From NCBI RefSeq assembly GCF_017813355.1, contig NZ_JAGIYZ010000008.1, forward strand, positions 121,808-185,807: a stretch of DNA of 64,000 nucleotides, written 5' to 3'. This document shows, in pieces, positions 34,424 to 43,131 of this stretch (the first letter of the stretch is position 1; every line of letters starts with the position of its first letter). The stretch is from Roseomonas nitratireducens (GTDB lineage Bacteria > Pseudomonadota > Alphaproteobacteria > Acetobacterales > Acetobacteraceae). The notes under the pieces are model-generated. The model saw only the letters and a list, made by a program, of their open reading frames with translations, had not been told where the DNA came from and did not search any database. A program made the translations under genes and the position numbers.

Positions 34424-35536
34424 ATGAAGATCTGCCAGATCGCCAACGTCGACTTCGCGATGCGCCACTTCCTGCTGCCCTTGATGCGCGGCGCGCGCGC
34501 GCGCGGGCATGAGGTGGTCGGCGTCTGCGCCGACGGCGCGCTGCTGGACGTCCCCCGCGCCGAGGGCTTCCGCATCGAGACGCCGCCCATGGCCCGCAGC
34601 CTGAACCCGGTGGCCCAGGCGCGCGCCTTCCGCGCCCTGGTCGAGCTGTTCCGACGCGAGCGCTTCGACCTGGTGCATGCCCATTTCCCGATCAGCGGCC
34701 TGCTCGGGCGGCTTGCCGCGCGGGCGGCGGGCGTGCCGCGCATCGCCTATACCTGCCATGGCTTCCTGTTCAACCAGCCCGGCCCCTGGTGGCGGCGGAC
34801 GCTGTCGCTGCACATGGAACGCCTGGGCGGCCGCGTGACCGACACCTTCATGACGGTCAGCGCGGAGGAGGCGGAGGATGCGAAGCGCCTGCGCATCCAT
34901 CCGCGCGCGACGCCGGTGCTGAACGGGCGCGACCCGGCGCTGTTCCATCCCGACCCCGCCGCCCGCGCCGCGCTGCGCGCGGAGTTCGGCGCGGGGGAGG
35001 GCGATTGCGTCGTCGCCGCCGTGTCACGGCTTGTGCGCCACAAGGGCCATCCGGAACTGCTGCGCGCGATGGAGGACACGCCCCCGAACGCCGTGCTGTG
35101 GGTGGTGGGCGAGCGGCTGGCCTCGGACCATGGCGAGGACCTGGAGCCATACTTCGCGCGCGCGGCCGAACGGCTCGGCCGGCGGATCGTGCGGCTGGGC
35201 TACCGGCACGACGTCGCGCGCATCCTGGCGGCGGCGGATGCCTTCTGCCTGCCTTCGCACTTCGAGGGCCTGCCCATGTCGGTGATTGAGGCGATGCTGA
35301 CCGGCCTGCCGGTGGTCGCGACCGACATCCGCGGCCCGCGGGAGCAGGTGGTGGACGGGCAGACCGGCTACCTGGTGCCGCCGATGCAGGCCGCGCCGCT
35401 GGCGCGCGCCATCACGTCCCTGGCGGAGGATGCGGCTCTGCGCGCGCGGATGGGGGAGGCGGGGCGGAAGCGGGCGCTCGATCGCTTCGACGAGGGGAAG
35501 GTGGTCGGGCACACGCTCGACCTGCTGGGGCTGTGA
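34424..35536 (+). CDS. Glycosyltransferase family 4 (GT-B)
   Basis: This 370-residue GT4-type enzyme transfers sugar from a nucleotide donor, probably in surface polysaccharide or glycolipid synthesis. The N-terminal MKICQIANVDFAMRHFLLPLM and the DLVHAHFPISGLLGRLAAR acceptor-side motif are present. The donor-binding region contains VSRLVRHKGHPELLRAM and the E-x7-E pattern FEGLPMSVIEAMLTGLPVV. It is isolated from other polysaccharide genes here. A palindrome lies directly against the start and no ribosome site is visible. Confidence 0.9.
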   Translation: MKICQIANVDFAMRHFLLPLMRGARARGHEVVGVCADGALLDVPRAEGFRIETPPMARSLNPVAQARAFRALVELFRRERFDLVHAHFPISGLLGRLAARAAGVPRIAYTCHGFLFNQPGPWWRRTLSLHMERLGGRVTDTFMTVSAEEAEDAKRLRIHPRATPVLNGRDPALFHPDPAARAALRAEFGAGEGDCVVAAVSRLVRHKGHPELLRAMEDTPPNAVLWVVGERLASDHGEDLEPYFARAAERLGRRIVRLGYRHDVARILAAADAFCLPSHFEGLPMSVIEAMLTGLPVVATDIRGPREQVVDGQTGYLVPPMQAAPLARAITSLAEDAALRARMGEAGRKRALDRFDEGKVVGHTLDLLGL

Positions 35537-35537
35537 A

Positions 35538-35640
35538 GGCGAGGGGGCGCCGCCCCCTCGCCACTCCCCCGCCTTGGGTCCCATCGCCGATGCGCCGCAT
35601 CGGCGATGGGGGACCCGAGGGCCGAAAGGCCCTCGGAACC
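35538..35640. repeat. Three consecutive hairpins (family R3 with inserted palindrome)
   Basis: Hairpin 1 is GGCGAGGGGGCG/CGCCCCCTCGCC (35538-35549 with 35551-35562). Hairpin 2 is a near-perfect palindrome, CCATCGCCGATGCG/CGCATCGGCGATGG (35581-35594 with 35596-35609). Hairpin 3 is CCGAGGGCC-GAAA-GGCCCTCGG (35615-35636), with a GAAA tetraloop. Hairpins 1 and 3 and the spacer CCCCCGCC correspond to the unit at 55908-55967. The region separates the convergent glycosyltransferase and formamidase genes and may act as a two-way terminator. Confidence 0.85.
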
Positions 35641-35646
35641 CATCGT

Positions 35647-36618
35647 TCAGAACAGCAGGCCCTTCTTCAGCAGGCCGTGCACGCCCTTCTCGCCGTTCAC
35701 CGTCTGCGTCACGTGGAAATCCACCGCCAGCGAGCAGAACTGGTAGGCATCCGCGTCGGAGAGGTTGGTGCGGGAGCAGATGAAGGCGATCATCTCCCGC
35801 AGCGCCTGCTTCATCGCGACGTCCAGGTCCTCGTTCATCCCCATGGTGATGTAGTGCGTCTTCGTCTCGGCGCGCGGCCACTTCAGCACCGGGTCGCGCG
35901 CGCCGCCGCCCTTGACCAGGCTCAGGCGGAAATGGCCGGTCAGGCAGATCTCGAGCGCGTTGATGCAGACCTCGCCGTCGCCCTGGACGCCATGGCCGTC
36001 GCCGGCGGAGAACAGCGCGCCCTCGTTGAACACGGGCAGATACAGGGTCGTGCCCTCGGTCAGTTCCTTGTTGTCGAGGTTGCCGCCGATCGCGCGCGGC
36101 TCCTTCGTGTTCAGCATCCCCCAGTCGCGCGGCGGGGCCACGCCCATCACGCCGAAGAAGGGGGCCAGCGGCAGTTCGAGCCCGTTCTCGGACGGCCCGA
36201 AGGGCAGGCGGCAGGTCTTCTTCGCGCGGTCGACCGGGATGTGCAGCGTCCGGCGATAGGGGAAGTCCTCCGGCAGCGTGCCGAAGAGCGGGCGGAAGCC
36301 GCAGAAGCCCCAGTCGGCGCCCAGCTCGATCTTCTCGATGTCCACGCGCAGCGCGTCGCCGGGCTCGGCGCCGCGCACCTCGACCGGGCCGGTGATGACA
36401 TGCGCGCCGAGGCGCGGGAGCTTGGCGTGGATTTCCCGCAGCGCGGCGGGGACCTCCATCATCTTCTCCTGCGGCGGCATCACCTCCGGCCCGCCGGAGA
36501 GGCATTCGAGGATCACCACCTCCCCCGGGTCGATCGAGGCGACGGGCGGGAAGGAGGCGTCGAAGGCCCCCCAGCGGCAGGTGGCGACGGAAGCGGCAAC
36601 GCGTGTCGGTTCGGGCAT
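35647..36618 (-). CDS. Acetamidase/formamidase family protein (paralog 2)
   Basis: This 323-residue FmdA/AmdA-type amide hydrolase has VITGPVEVRGAEPGDALRVDI, GNLDNKELTEGTTLYLPV and SAGDGHGVQGDGEVCINALE. It differs clearly from the gene at 15819-16727, being closer to the longer formamidase-like branch. The longer upstream frame would overlap the corA 3' end, so the Met before PEPTRVAAS is used. It is separated by 11 bases from corA on the same strand, so the two may be co-transcribed. Confidence 0.88.
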   Translation of the reverse strand: MPEPTRVAASVATCRWGAFDASFPPVASIDPGEVVILECLSGGPEVMPPQEKMMEVPAALREIHAKLPRLGAHVITGPVEVRGAEPGDALRVDIEKIELGADWGFCGFRPLFGTLPEDFPYRRTLHIPVDRAKKTCRLPFGPSENGLELPLAPFFGVMGVAPPRDWGMLNTKEPRAIGGNLDNKELTEGTTLYLPVFNEGALFSAGDGHGVQGDGEVCINALEICLTGHFRLSLVKGGGARDPVLKWPRAETKTHYITMGMNEDLDVAMKQALREMIAFICSRTNLSDADAYQFCSLAVDFHVTQTVNGEKGVHGLLKKGLLF

Positions 36619-36629
36619 CTCGTCTGTTC

Positions 36630-37673
36630 CTAGAGCCAGCCTTTGCGGCGGAAATAGAGGACGGGAAGGATGGCGCTGACGACCATCATCAGGATCGCCA
36701 GCGGATAGCCGTACTCCCACTTCAACTCCGGCATGTTCTCGTAGTTCATGCCGTAGATCGATGCGATCAGCGTCGGCGGCATCAGCGCGACCGAGGCCAC
36801 GGTGAAGGTCTTGATGATCGCGTTCTGCTCCACGTTGATGACGCCGAGCACGGCATCAAGCAGGAACTGTGCCTTCGCGTTGAGGAAGGTCGCGTGTTCC
36901 ACCAGCGACCGCACGTCGCGCACCAGCGTCTTGATCAGCGTCTGGTTCTCCTTGCGCACCGCCGTCGCCTTCTCGGCGCCGACGAAGGCGAGGATGCGGT
37001 TGAGGCCGAGCAGCGTCTCGCTGGTCCGCGTCGTGACTTCACCGACCTGGCCGAGGGTGATCAGCGTATCCTTCAGCGCGTCGTCGCGCCGGTTCGCCTT
37101 GATGTTGGCGCGCGCCGCGCGGAAGGTGCGCTGGCTGGCGCGGTCCATGTCCCCGGCGACGCGTTCGAGGATGTCGGCGAGCCGGTCCACGATCTGCTCG
37201 AACAGGTGCAGCATCACCCCGTCGGGGGAGGCGAGCAGCGCGCCCGGCTGCTTCTGCGCCCGCACGCCGAACACGCTGAAGGCCTTGGGCGTCGCGTAGC
37301 GCACCGTGACGAGCGTGGTGTTGCTGAGCACGAAGGTGATGGCGGTCGAGCCGTATTCGCCGCTGTCCACGCCGTAGAGGAAGTTCGCGGTCAGGAACAG
37401 CGCATCGCCTTCCCGGTAGAGCCGGGAGGAGCTCTCGATCTCCTGCATCTCCTCCCGCGTCGGGATCTCGAGCCCGAGCGCGTCCTGCACCGCCCGCTCC
37501 TCGGCCGGCGTCGGATTAAGCAGGTCGATCCAGACCGCGCGGCGCAGGCTGCCGGGCTCGCACACAGCGGCCGCCGCCGCCTGCGCCTCGGCCGGCAGGG
37601 CGGCGGTGATCTCGGAGACGGCGCCCTCGCGCACGCGACAGCGGCCGTCCTCGACCGTCCAGGTCGTCAGCAT
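36630..37673 (-). CDS. corA: CorA-family magnesium/cobalt transporter
   Basis: This 347-residue pentameric cation channel has a large cytoplasmic N-terminal domain and two C-terminal membrane helices. The selectivity motif YGMNYENMPEL lies at the end of the first helix, and the protein ends in a basic patch (YFRRKGWL). The helical region includes QTLIKTLVRDVRSLVEHATFL. All features match CorA. The ZntB subgroup cannot be fully excluded. Confidence 0.93.
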   Translation of the reverse strand: MLTTWTVEDGRCRVREGAVSEITAALPAEAQAAAAAVCEPGSLRRAVWIDLLNPTPAEERAVQDALGLEIPTREEMQEIESSSRLYREGDALFLTANFLYGVDSGEYGSTAITFVLSNTTLVTVRYATPKAFSVFGVRAQKQPGALLASPDGVMLHLFEQIVDRLADILERVAGDMDRASQRTFRAARANIKANRRDDALKDTLITLGQVGEVTTRTSETLLGLNRILAFVGAEKATAVRKENQTLIKTLVRDVRSLVEHATFLNAKAQFLLDAVLGVINVEQNAIIKTFTVASVALMPPTLIASIYGMNYENMPELKWEYGYPLAILMMVVSAILPVLYFRRKGWL

Positions 37674-37754
37674 GGCGGCGGCCTCCTGCTGCTTGGGTGG
37701 GAAGATGTCTCGGCTGCTATCTAGCCATGGCGGCGGCCGGGCGCCACCCGCGGA

Positions 37755-38456
37755 TCATCCGGGGTTCGGCAGCCGGAAGCGGCGCGCGACGCCGGGGAAG
37801 TCCGCTTCCTCGGCGTGCCGGCCGAACGGGCGCGTGCCGTCCGCCGCGCGGACCAGCTGGCAGGTGGCCATGCCCGCCGCCGCGGCGGCGTCCAGCTCCT
37901 CGGCCACGTCGGACAGGAACAGCACCTCGCCCGGCGGCAGGTGCAGCCCCGCGGCGATGGTCGCGTAGGACGCGGCGTCGCGCTTGCCGCCGACCTTGGT
38001 GTCGAAGAAGCCGGCGAAGAGGCCCGTCAGGTCGCCCGCCTCGGAATGCCCGAAGAGCAGCTTCTGCGCGCCGACCGAGCCGGAGGAATAGACCGCGAGC
38101 CGCAGCCCCGCGCGCGCCCAGGCGCGCAGGCAGGGGGCGACGTCGGGCCAGAGATGCCCCTTGAGCCGCCCGTCGCGGTAGCCGGCGTCCCAGATCAGCC
38201 CCTGCAGCGCCTTGAGCGGCGTGACCTTCGCATCCTCCGCCATCCAGCGGCGCAGCGCGGCGCGCGGATCCTCCCCCGGCGCGGCGGCGGCGACCTCGGC
38301 CATGATGGCGGCGACCTCTGGCTCCCCCCCGTTCGCGTCGAGGAAGGCGTCGAGTTCCGCCGTCGCGAAGGGGAACAGCGTCTCCTTCACGAAGGCGATC
38401 GCGCTCGTCGTGCCCTCGATGTCGGTCAGGATGCAGGCCGGGCGAGGCCCGGTCAC
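37755..38456 (-). CDS. mtnC: Enolase-phosphatase E1 (methionine salvage)
   Basis: This 233-residue HAD-family enzyme converts diketomethylthiopentyl phosphate to acireductone. The catalytic Asp lies in the early ILTDIEGTTSAIAFVKETLFP block. The SSGSVGAQKLLFGHS block carries the HAD motif II Ser, and FFDTKVGGKRDAASY with FLSDVAEELDAAAAAGM the motifs III/IV. The GTG start overlaps the mtnD stop, giving a coupled mtnB-mtnD-mtnC operon. Confidence 0.93.
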   Translation of the reverse strand: MTGPRPACILTDIEGTTSAIAFVKETLFPFATAELDAFLDANGGEPEVAAIMAEVAAAAPGEDPRAALRRWMAEDAKVTPLKALQGLIWDAGYRDGRLKGHLWPDVAPCLRAWARAGLRLAVYSSGSVGAQKLLFGHSEAGDLTGLFAGFFDTKVGGKRDAASYATIAAGLHLPPGEVLFLSDVAEELDAAAAAGMATCQLVRAADGTRPFGRHAEEADFPGVARRFRLPNPG

Positions 38457-38998
38457 GCCGCCTCGACCGTCACGGGGATGCGCGCGGCGATGTCGCTGCC
38501 GGTGTAGTGCGGCGTCCAGCCCGTGGTGTCGGTGAAGACGCGCAGCGCCGTCACGTGCGGCACCTCGCCGGCATCGAACCAGTGCTTGGTGTTCGCGGGC
38601 ACCGAGATCAGGTCGCCGCGCGTGCAATGCGCGTCGTAGATCATGCCGTCCACATGCATGACGAAGTTGCCCGCGCCCTCGTGGAAGAAGCGGACCTCGT
38701 CCTCGGTGTGGATGTGCTCCGACAGGAACTTCGCGCGGATCGCGTCCTTCTGCGGATGGTCGGCGGTCAGGCGGATCACGTCCGCCGTGCCGGCCTTCGT
38801 CTCCTTCAGGAAGGCATCGAGATGCGGGCGATAGGCCGCGAGCACCGCCTCGGGCTCGGCGCCCGGCGGCAGGTCGGCGACCGGCCAGCGTTCGAAGCGC
38901 ACGCCGATCGGGGCGAGCGCGGCCGCGATCTCGGCGGCGTCCTCGGTCTTGAGAGTCTCGGCGCCGGTCGCGGCGTCGCGGATCGTCAGCAGGCTCAT
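38453..38998 (-). CDS. mtnD: Acireductone dioxygenase
   Basis: This 181-residue cupin uses Fe2+ or Ni2+ to cleave acireductone to the keto-acid precursor of methionine. Metal ligands are visible in EHIHTEDEVRFF (two His and Glu) and in the late PANTKHWFD His. It overlaps mtnB at its start and mtnC at its end by four bases each. mtnA and mtnP/mtnN for the earlier steps are not in the window. Confidence 0.95.
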   Translation of the reverse strand: MSLLTIRDAATGAETLKTEDAAEIAAALAPIGVRFERWPVADLPPGAEPEAVLAAYRPHLDAFLKETKAGTADVIRLTADHPQKDAIRAKFLSEHIHTEDEVRFFHEGAGNFVMHVDGMIYDAHCTRGDLISVPANTKHWFDAGEVPHVTALRVFTDTTGWTPHYTGSDIAARIPVTVEAA

Positions 38999-39606
38999 CG
39001 CGTGTGCCTCCCTTCCTCCAGGTGACAGAGCAGCATGAACTCCAGGGCCTCGAGCCGGGCCATCGCCTGGTCCATGCCGGAGCCCCATACATAGACGCCG
39101 TGGCCGCGGATGACATAGCCCGGCGGCGCATCCGGCGCGGCATCCCAGCGCGCCTCGAGCGCCGCCTGCAGGCGGGGGATGTCCTGGTCGTTGTCGAGCA
39201 CGGGCAGATCGGTCGCCGCGTCATGCGTCGGCCCGCCGGGGAAGGCCTTGAGCAGTTCGTAGCCGGCCAGGCGGATGGCGTCGCCGGCGCGGCGGGACAG
39301 CACCGTCGCCGCGACCGAATGGCCGTGCAGCACCGCCCCCGCATCGGCGAAGCGGCGATAGATCCCGCAATGGAGCAGCGTCTCGTAGGACGGCTTCGTC
39401 CCGGGATCGAGCGGCCGGCCCGCCAGGTCCACGCGGATCACGTCGGCCGCCGCGAGGAAGCCCTTGTGGCCGCCGGAGCGGGTGATGGCGACGTCCCCCG
39501 GCCCCAGCCGGACGGAGAGGTTGCCGGCCGTGGCCGGCACCCAGCCCATGCGGTCCATGCGGCGCCCGGCCGCGACGATGGCGGCGGCGGCCTCGGCGAG
39601 GCTCAT
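38995..39606 (-). CDS. mtnB: Methylthioribulose-1-phosphate dehydratase
   Basis: This 203-residue class II aldolase-fold enzyme dehydrates methylthioribulose 1-phosphate. The zinc site includes HGHSVAATVLSRR and the later GHGVYVWG His. The phosphate-binding TAGNLSVRL and TRSGGHKG stretches are present; TRSGxxK is shared with fuculose aldolases. It is the first gene of the mtnBDC operon, downstream of tatA on the same strand after a hairpin. Confidence 0.93.
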   Translation of the reverse strand: MSLAEAAAAIVAAGRRMDRMGWVPATAGNLSVRLGPGDVAITRSGGHKGFLAAADVIRVDLAGRPLDPGTKPSYETLLHCGIYRRFADAGAVLHGHSVAATVLSRRAGDAIRLAGYELLKAFPGGPTHDAATDLPVLDNDQDIPRLQAALEARWDAAPDAPPGYVIRGHGVYVWGSGMDQAMARLEALEFMLLCHLEEGRHTR

Positions 39607-39632
39607 CCCCGATGCTCCCCAGGAACGGCGAA

Positions 39633-39657
39633 CCCCGCCGCGCGGCGCGCGACGGGG
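39633..39657 (-). terminator. Hairpin after tatA
   Basis: On the minus strand CCCCGTCGCGC/GCGCGGCGGGG pairs over 11 positions, including one G-U, around a three-base loop. It lies 26 bases past the tatA stop and 27 before mtnB. No T run follows, so termination is only plausible. Confidence 0.4.
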
Positions 39658-39682
39658 CTTACGGCACGATCGGACGCCGTGG

Positions 39683-39958
39683 TCAGGCGGCGGGGCGGGT
39701 ATTGCCCGGCGTGGCCTGCGGCTGCGCCTGCGCGGCGGTGGCCTGGCCCTGCTGCGGGCCGGGGATGGTCCCCGCCGGCGCCTGCGGCGTGGCCTGCGCT
39801 TCCATGGAGGCGTCCTTCTCGTCCTCCTTGATGTTCTGCTTGAAGGACTTGATGCCCTTGGCCAGGTCGCCCATCAGGCCGCTGATCTTGCCGCTGCCGA
39901 ACAGCAGCAGGATGACCAGCAGCACGACAAGCCAGTGCCAGATGCTGAACGAACCCAT
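39683..39958 (-). CDS. tatA: Sec-independent protein translocase TatA
   Basis: This 91-residue protein has a single N-terminal membrane helix, [20 protein letters not shown]. The amphipathic helix follows ([19 protein letters not shown]), with the conserved FG-K hinge. The C-terminal 40 residues are a Gln/Pro/Ala-rich tail. TatA oligomers form the pore for folded Tat substrates. Unusually, tatB and tatC are not next to it. TatA and TatE/TatB types are alike, but the FGxGK hinge favours TatA. Confidence 0.92.
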   Translation of the reverse strand: MGSFSIWHWLVVLLVILLLFGSGKISGLMGDLAKGIKSFKQNIKEDEKDASMEAQATPQAPAGTIPGPQQGQATAAQAQPQATPGNTRPAA

Positions 39959-40254
39959 GGCGACGCCTCGATCCCGTTTGGGGCCGCCCGGACGGGGGCG
40001 GCCGTAACCCTCTGTGAACGGGCGGCAACCTAGTGTCCCGGCAGCGCCCTTGCAAATCCAGATGGGCAATCGAAGGCGCGGCCGCAACGGGTCTTGACTC
40101 CGGCGGCCGCCGAAACCAGTTACCGCGCTGATCCGGGCCCCTCTGGCGGCCACGCGTCCTCCGGGAGCGTGTCCGCGATGTCGGATCGCGTGGGAAATCG
40201 CGCGATCACGGCCCTCTGTGCGCCGTGTGAGCGCCAGAGAGGAGTATCTGGGGG

Positions 40255-41259
40255 ATGGAATTCTTTTCGGCCGAATGGCTCGGCAAGCCCTTGTGGATGT
40301 GGAAGGGCTTCCTGCTCGTCGTCGTGGTGCTGCTCGCCTTCGACCTTGGCGTGCTGAACCGCAAGGACAAGGAAATGGGCATCGCGGAGAGCCTCTGGCT
40401 GTCCGCCTTCTACATCAGCTTCGCCATGATCTACGGCGCCGGCATCTGGTGGGCGTATGAGGTGGGCGAGCTGACCACCAGCGACGGCGTCCATGCGGGC
40501 GTGGCCTACTTCACGGGCTTCTTCATCGAGAAGGCGCTGTCGATCGACAACGTCTTCGTCATAAGCCTGATCTTCACCTACTTCGCCATTCCGCGCCGGT
40601 ACCAGTACCGCGCGCTGGTGTGGGGGATCATCGGCGTGATCGTGCTGCGCGGCCTGATGATCGGCCTCGGCGCGGCGCTGGTGCAGCAGTACTCCTGGGT
40701 CCTGTACATCTTCGGCGCCTTCCTGATCATCACCGGCATCAAGATGCTCGTGGTGCCGGAAGGCGAGCAGGACATGTCGAAGAACCCGATCGTGACGTTC
40801 ATGCGCAAGCACATGCGCGTGTCCGACAGCCTGCACGGCGAGAAGTTCTTCGTGAAGGAGACGGACTCCAAGACGGGCAAGATGGTGCGCGTCGCGACCC
40901 CGCTGTTCCTGGCGCTGGTCGTGATCAACATCGCCGACCTGATCTTCGCGGTGGACAGCGTGCCGGCGATCTTCGCCATCACGACCGACACCTTCATCGT
41001 CTACACCGCGAACATCATGGCGATCCTCGGCCTGCGCGCGCTGTACTTCGCGCTCGCCGCCATGGTGCACCGCTTCCACTACCTGAAGTACGCGCTGGCG
41101 CTCGTGCTGGTGTTCATCGGCGGCAAGATCTTCTGGAACCAGATCGTGGGGAAGGTCGACCCTGCCATCTCGCTCGGCGTGACGCTGGCGATGATCGCGG
41201 GCGGCATCTTCTACTCGCTGTGGAAGACCCGGAAGGACACGCCGGTCCCGGCCGAGTAA
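40255..41259 (+). CDS. TerC/Alx-family membrane protein
   Basis: This 334-residue protein has eight to nine membrane helices and the TerC signature: [19 protein letters not shown] near residue 90 and [22 protein letters not shown] near residue 225. The Asp-Asn and Asp-Ser pairs probably bind metal. Family members export manganese (Alx) or confer tellurite resistance. A manganese yybP-ykoY riboswitch could regulate such a gene, but I do not see one in the 296 bases upstream. An AGAGGAG site precedes the ATG. Confidence 0.9.
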   Translation: MEFFSAEWLGKPLWMWKGFLLVVVVLLAFDLGVLNRKDKEMGIAESLWLSAFYISFAMIYGAGIWWAYEVGELTTSDGVHAGVAYFTGFFIEKALSIDNVFVISLIFTYFAIPRRYQYRALVWGIIGVIVLRGLMIGLGAALVQQYSWVLYIFGAFLIITGIKMLVVPEGEQDMSKNPIVTFMRKHMRVSDSLHGEKFFVKETDSKTGKMVRVATPLFLALVVINIADLIFAVDSVPAIFAITTDTFIVYTANIMAILGLRALYFALAAMVHRFHYLKYALALVLVFIGGKIFWNQIVGKVDPAISLGVTLAMIAGGIFYSLWKTRKDTPVPAE

Positions 41260-41274
41260 CGCCGGGCGGACATG

Positions 41275-41300
41275 CCGGCCGGGCCTTCGGGTCCGGCCGG
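41275..41300 (+). terminator. UUCG-tetraloop hairpin terminator candidate
   Basis: An 11-bp stem, CCGGCCGGGCC/GGTCCGGCCGG (one G-U), closes a TTCG tetraloop of the very stable cUUCGg type. It starts 16 bases after the terC-like stop and precedes the convergent Bug gene. No T tract follows. Confidence 0.6.
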
Positions 41301-41348
41301 AACCCGACGGGAGCGGGGGGAGGGGCGACCCTTCCCCCGCTTCGCGTT

Positions 41349-42320
41349 TCAGCCCTCCGGCCGCAGCCCCAGCCGGCGGATGATGCCGCCCCAGCGGGCG
41401 ATGTCGCTGCGCAGCAGCGCCTGGAACTCCGCCGTATCGCTGCCCACCACCACGAAGCCCGCCGTCTCCAGCGCGCGCCGCTGCTCGGGCACCGCCAGGG
41501 CGCGGCCGGTCTCCGCCGCGATGCGCGCGATCCGGTCGGCCGGCATGCCCGTCGGCGCGAACAGGCCGATCCAGGCCACCGCCGGTTCGGCATCGACGCC
41601 GCTTTCGCGCATCGTCGGCACCTCGGGGATGGCGGCGAAGCGCTCGGCGCTGGTCACCGCCAGGGCGCGCACCGTGCCTTCGCGCACCTGCGGCAGCACG
41701 CCCCCCGTGGCGGCGAAGAAGGCCTGGATGCGCCCCGCCACCAGGTCCAGCACCGCCTGGCCGACGGCGCGGTAGGGCACGTGCACCGCCTCGAACCCCT
41801 GGGTCGCGGCGAGGTCCTCCATCACCAGGTGGGACAGCGTGCCGGGGCCGGTCGAGGCGTAGGAGATCCGCCCCGGATTGGCCTTGGCATAGGCGACGAA
41901 CTCGCCCGCCGTGCGCGCGGGGACCGAGGGATGGGTCGCCAGCACGAAGGGCAGCCGCGCCAGCAGCGAGACCGGCGCGAGGTCCGTCGCCGGGTCGTAG
42001 CCCAGCGCCGGGTTGAGGATCTTCGCCGTGCTGCCCGGCCCGCCGATCGTGACGCCGAGCGTGTGCCCGTCGGTCGCGCGCGCGATCGCCTCGGTGCCGA
42101 TATGCCCGCCGCCGCCGGCCCGGTTGTCGACCACCACGGGCTGGCCGAACACCTGCTGGAAATGCGGCGCCACGGCGCGCGCGGCGAGGTCCGGCGTCGA
42201 TCCGCCGGGGAAGGCGACGATCATGCGCAGCGGCCGGTCGGGCCAGGCGGCCTGTCCCCGGGCCGCGCCGGGCAGGGCAAGGGCGGGCAGCGCGGCCAGG
42301 CCGCGGCGGGTGATGGTCAT
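41349..42320 (-). CDS. Bug/TctC-family substrate-binding protein
   Basis: This 323-residue periplasmic binding protein has a signal peptide ending AARGQ. It then shows RPLRMIVAFPGGSTPDLAAR, VVVDNRAGGGGHIGTEAIARA, VPYRAVGQAVLDLVAGR and EVPTMRESG, all family blocks. It is the third orphan member in the window. The chosen ATG begins the signal peptide; an upstream Met adds a non-signal-like Pro/Cys stretch. Confidence 0.9.
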   Translation of the reverse strand: MTITRRGLAALPALALPGAARGQAAWPDRPLRMIVAFPGGSTPDLAARAVAPHFQQVFGQPVVVDNRAGGGGHIGTEAIARATDGHTLGVTIGGPGSTAKILNPALGYDPATDLAPVSLLARLPFVLATHPSVPARTAGEFVAYAKANPGRISYASTGPGTLSHLVMEDLAATQGFEAVHVPYRAVGQAVLDLVAGRIQAFFAATGGVLPQVREGTVRALAVTSAERFAAIPEVPTMRESGVDAEPAVAWIGLFAPTGMPADRIARIAAETGRALAVPEQRRALETAGFVVVGSDTAEFQALLRSDIARWGGIIRRLGLRPEG

Positions 42321-42423
42321 GGCGTGTCCTCCCGGTTCCGGGCCTTTGCAGCATGGCGGGGGCGCGGGCGGCAAGGCGGGGGGCTTGCAGGATACGCGGA
42401 CGGATTCATTTCGATAAAAGAAT

Positions 42424-42429
42424 TATACT
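42424..42429 (+). promoter_or_regulatory. Likely -10 promoter element of lipoprotein gene
   Basis: TATACT lies in an unusually AT-rich patch (about 42405-42429) of a GC-rich region. It gives a start site about 33 bases before the ATG at 42469. The -35 element is not clear. Confidence 0.4.
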
Positions 42430-42468
42430 GCCAGCATCCCGCGCCATCGCCGCAACCGGAGTTCCGCC

Positions 42469-43128
42469 ATGCCCCCCGCCTGCCGCCTGACGCTGCTCGG
42501 CCTCGTGCTGCTCTCCGCCCCGGGCTGCGCGACCGTCGCGCTGAACGCCGCCCTGCGCGCCGCCAACCCCGCCCCGCCCTGGAACGGGGAGGTGCGCGTC
42601 GCCAGCGACCCCGAGGGCGCGCGCTGCGCCATCCATCGCGGCGACCGCGTGGTGGCCGAGATCGCCGCCACGCCCGGCACCGTGCGGCTCGAACGCTCCC
42701 ACGCGGTGCTCGATGTGCGCTGCACGGCGGAAGGCCACCTCCCCGCGTCCGAGCGGCTGCGCCCGGGCGACGACCCCGCGGTGTTCCGCATGGCGCCGAA
42801 CGGCATCGTCGGCGCGACCGCGACGGTCATCAGCCTCGCGAGCGCGCGGACCATGCGCTACCCGGGCACGATCGACGTCGCCCTGCCGCCCGCGACCTTC
42901 GCGAGCGAGGCGGCGCGGGACCAATGGTTCGCCCTGCGGCGCGATGCGGTGCTCGCCCGCCGCGCCGCCGACATCGCGCTGGCCGAGGAACGCTGCCGCG
43001 CCCAGGCCGAGCATGGCTGCGACCCGTCGCTGATGGTGATGCGGGAGGAACAGGCGCAGGACCTCGCGGCGCTGGACGCGCTGCGCGGGCGGGCGACGAT
43101 CGCGCCGGCGCTGGCCGCGGCGAACTAG
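42469..43128 (+). CDS. Putative lipoprotein with PEGA-like segment
   Basis: This 219-residue exported protein has a hydrophobic N-terminus ending LLSAPGC, a loose lipobox, so a membrane-anchored lipoprotein is likely. Residues 45-85 (VRVASDPEGARCAIHRGDR... VRCTAEGHLP) look like a PEGA-type surface domain. The later part is charged and helical with EERCRAQAEHGCDPSL. Function is unknown. The 3' end is convergent with, and three bases from, the CHAP gene. Confidence 0.7.
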   Translation: MPPACRLTLLGLVLLSAPGCATVALNAALRAANPAPPWNGEVRVASDPEGARCAIHRGDRVVAEIAATPGTVRLERSHAVLDVRCTAEGHLPASERLRPGDDPAVFRMAPNGIVGATATVISLASARTMRYPGTIDVALPPATFASEAARDQWFALRRDAVLARRAADIALAEERCRAQAEHGCDPSLMVMREEQAQDLAALDALRGRATIAPALAAAN

Positions 43129-43131
43129 CCG

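Noticed and set aside
39959..40254. Manganese (yybP-ykoY) riboswitch upstream of the TerC-like gene
   Set aside because: The family is often riboswitch-controlled, but I could not find the conserved loop sequences in this 296-base gap.
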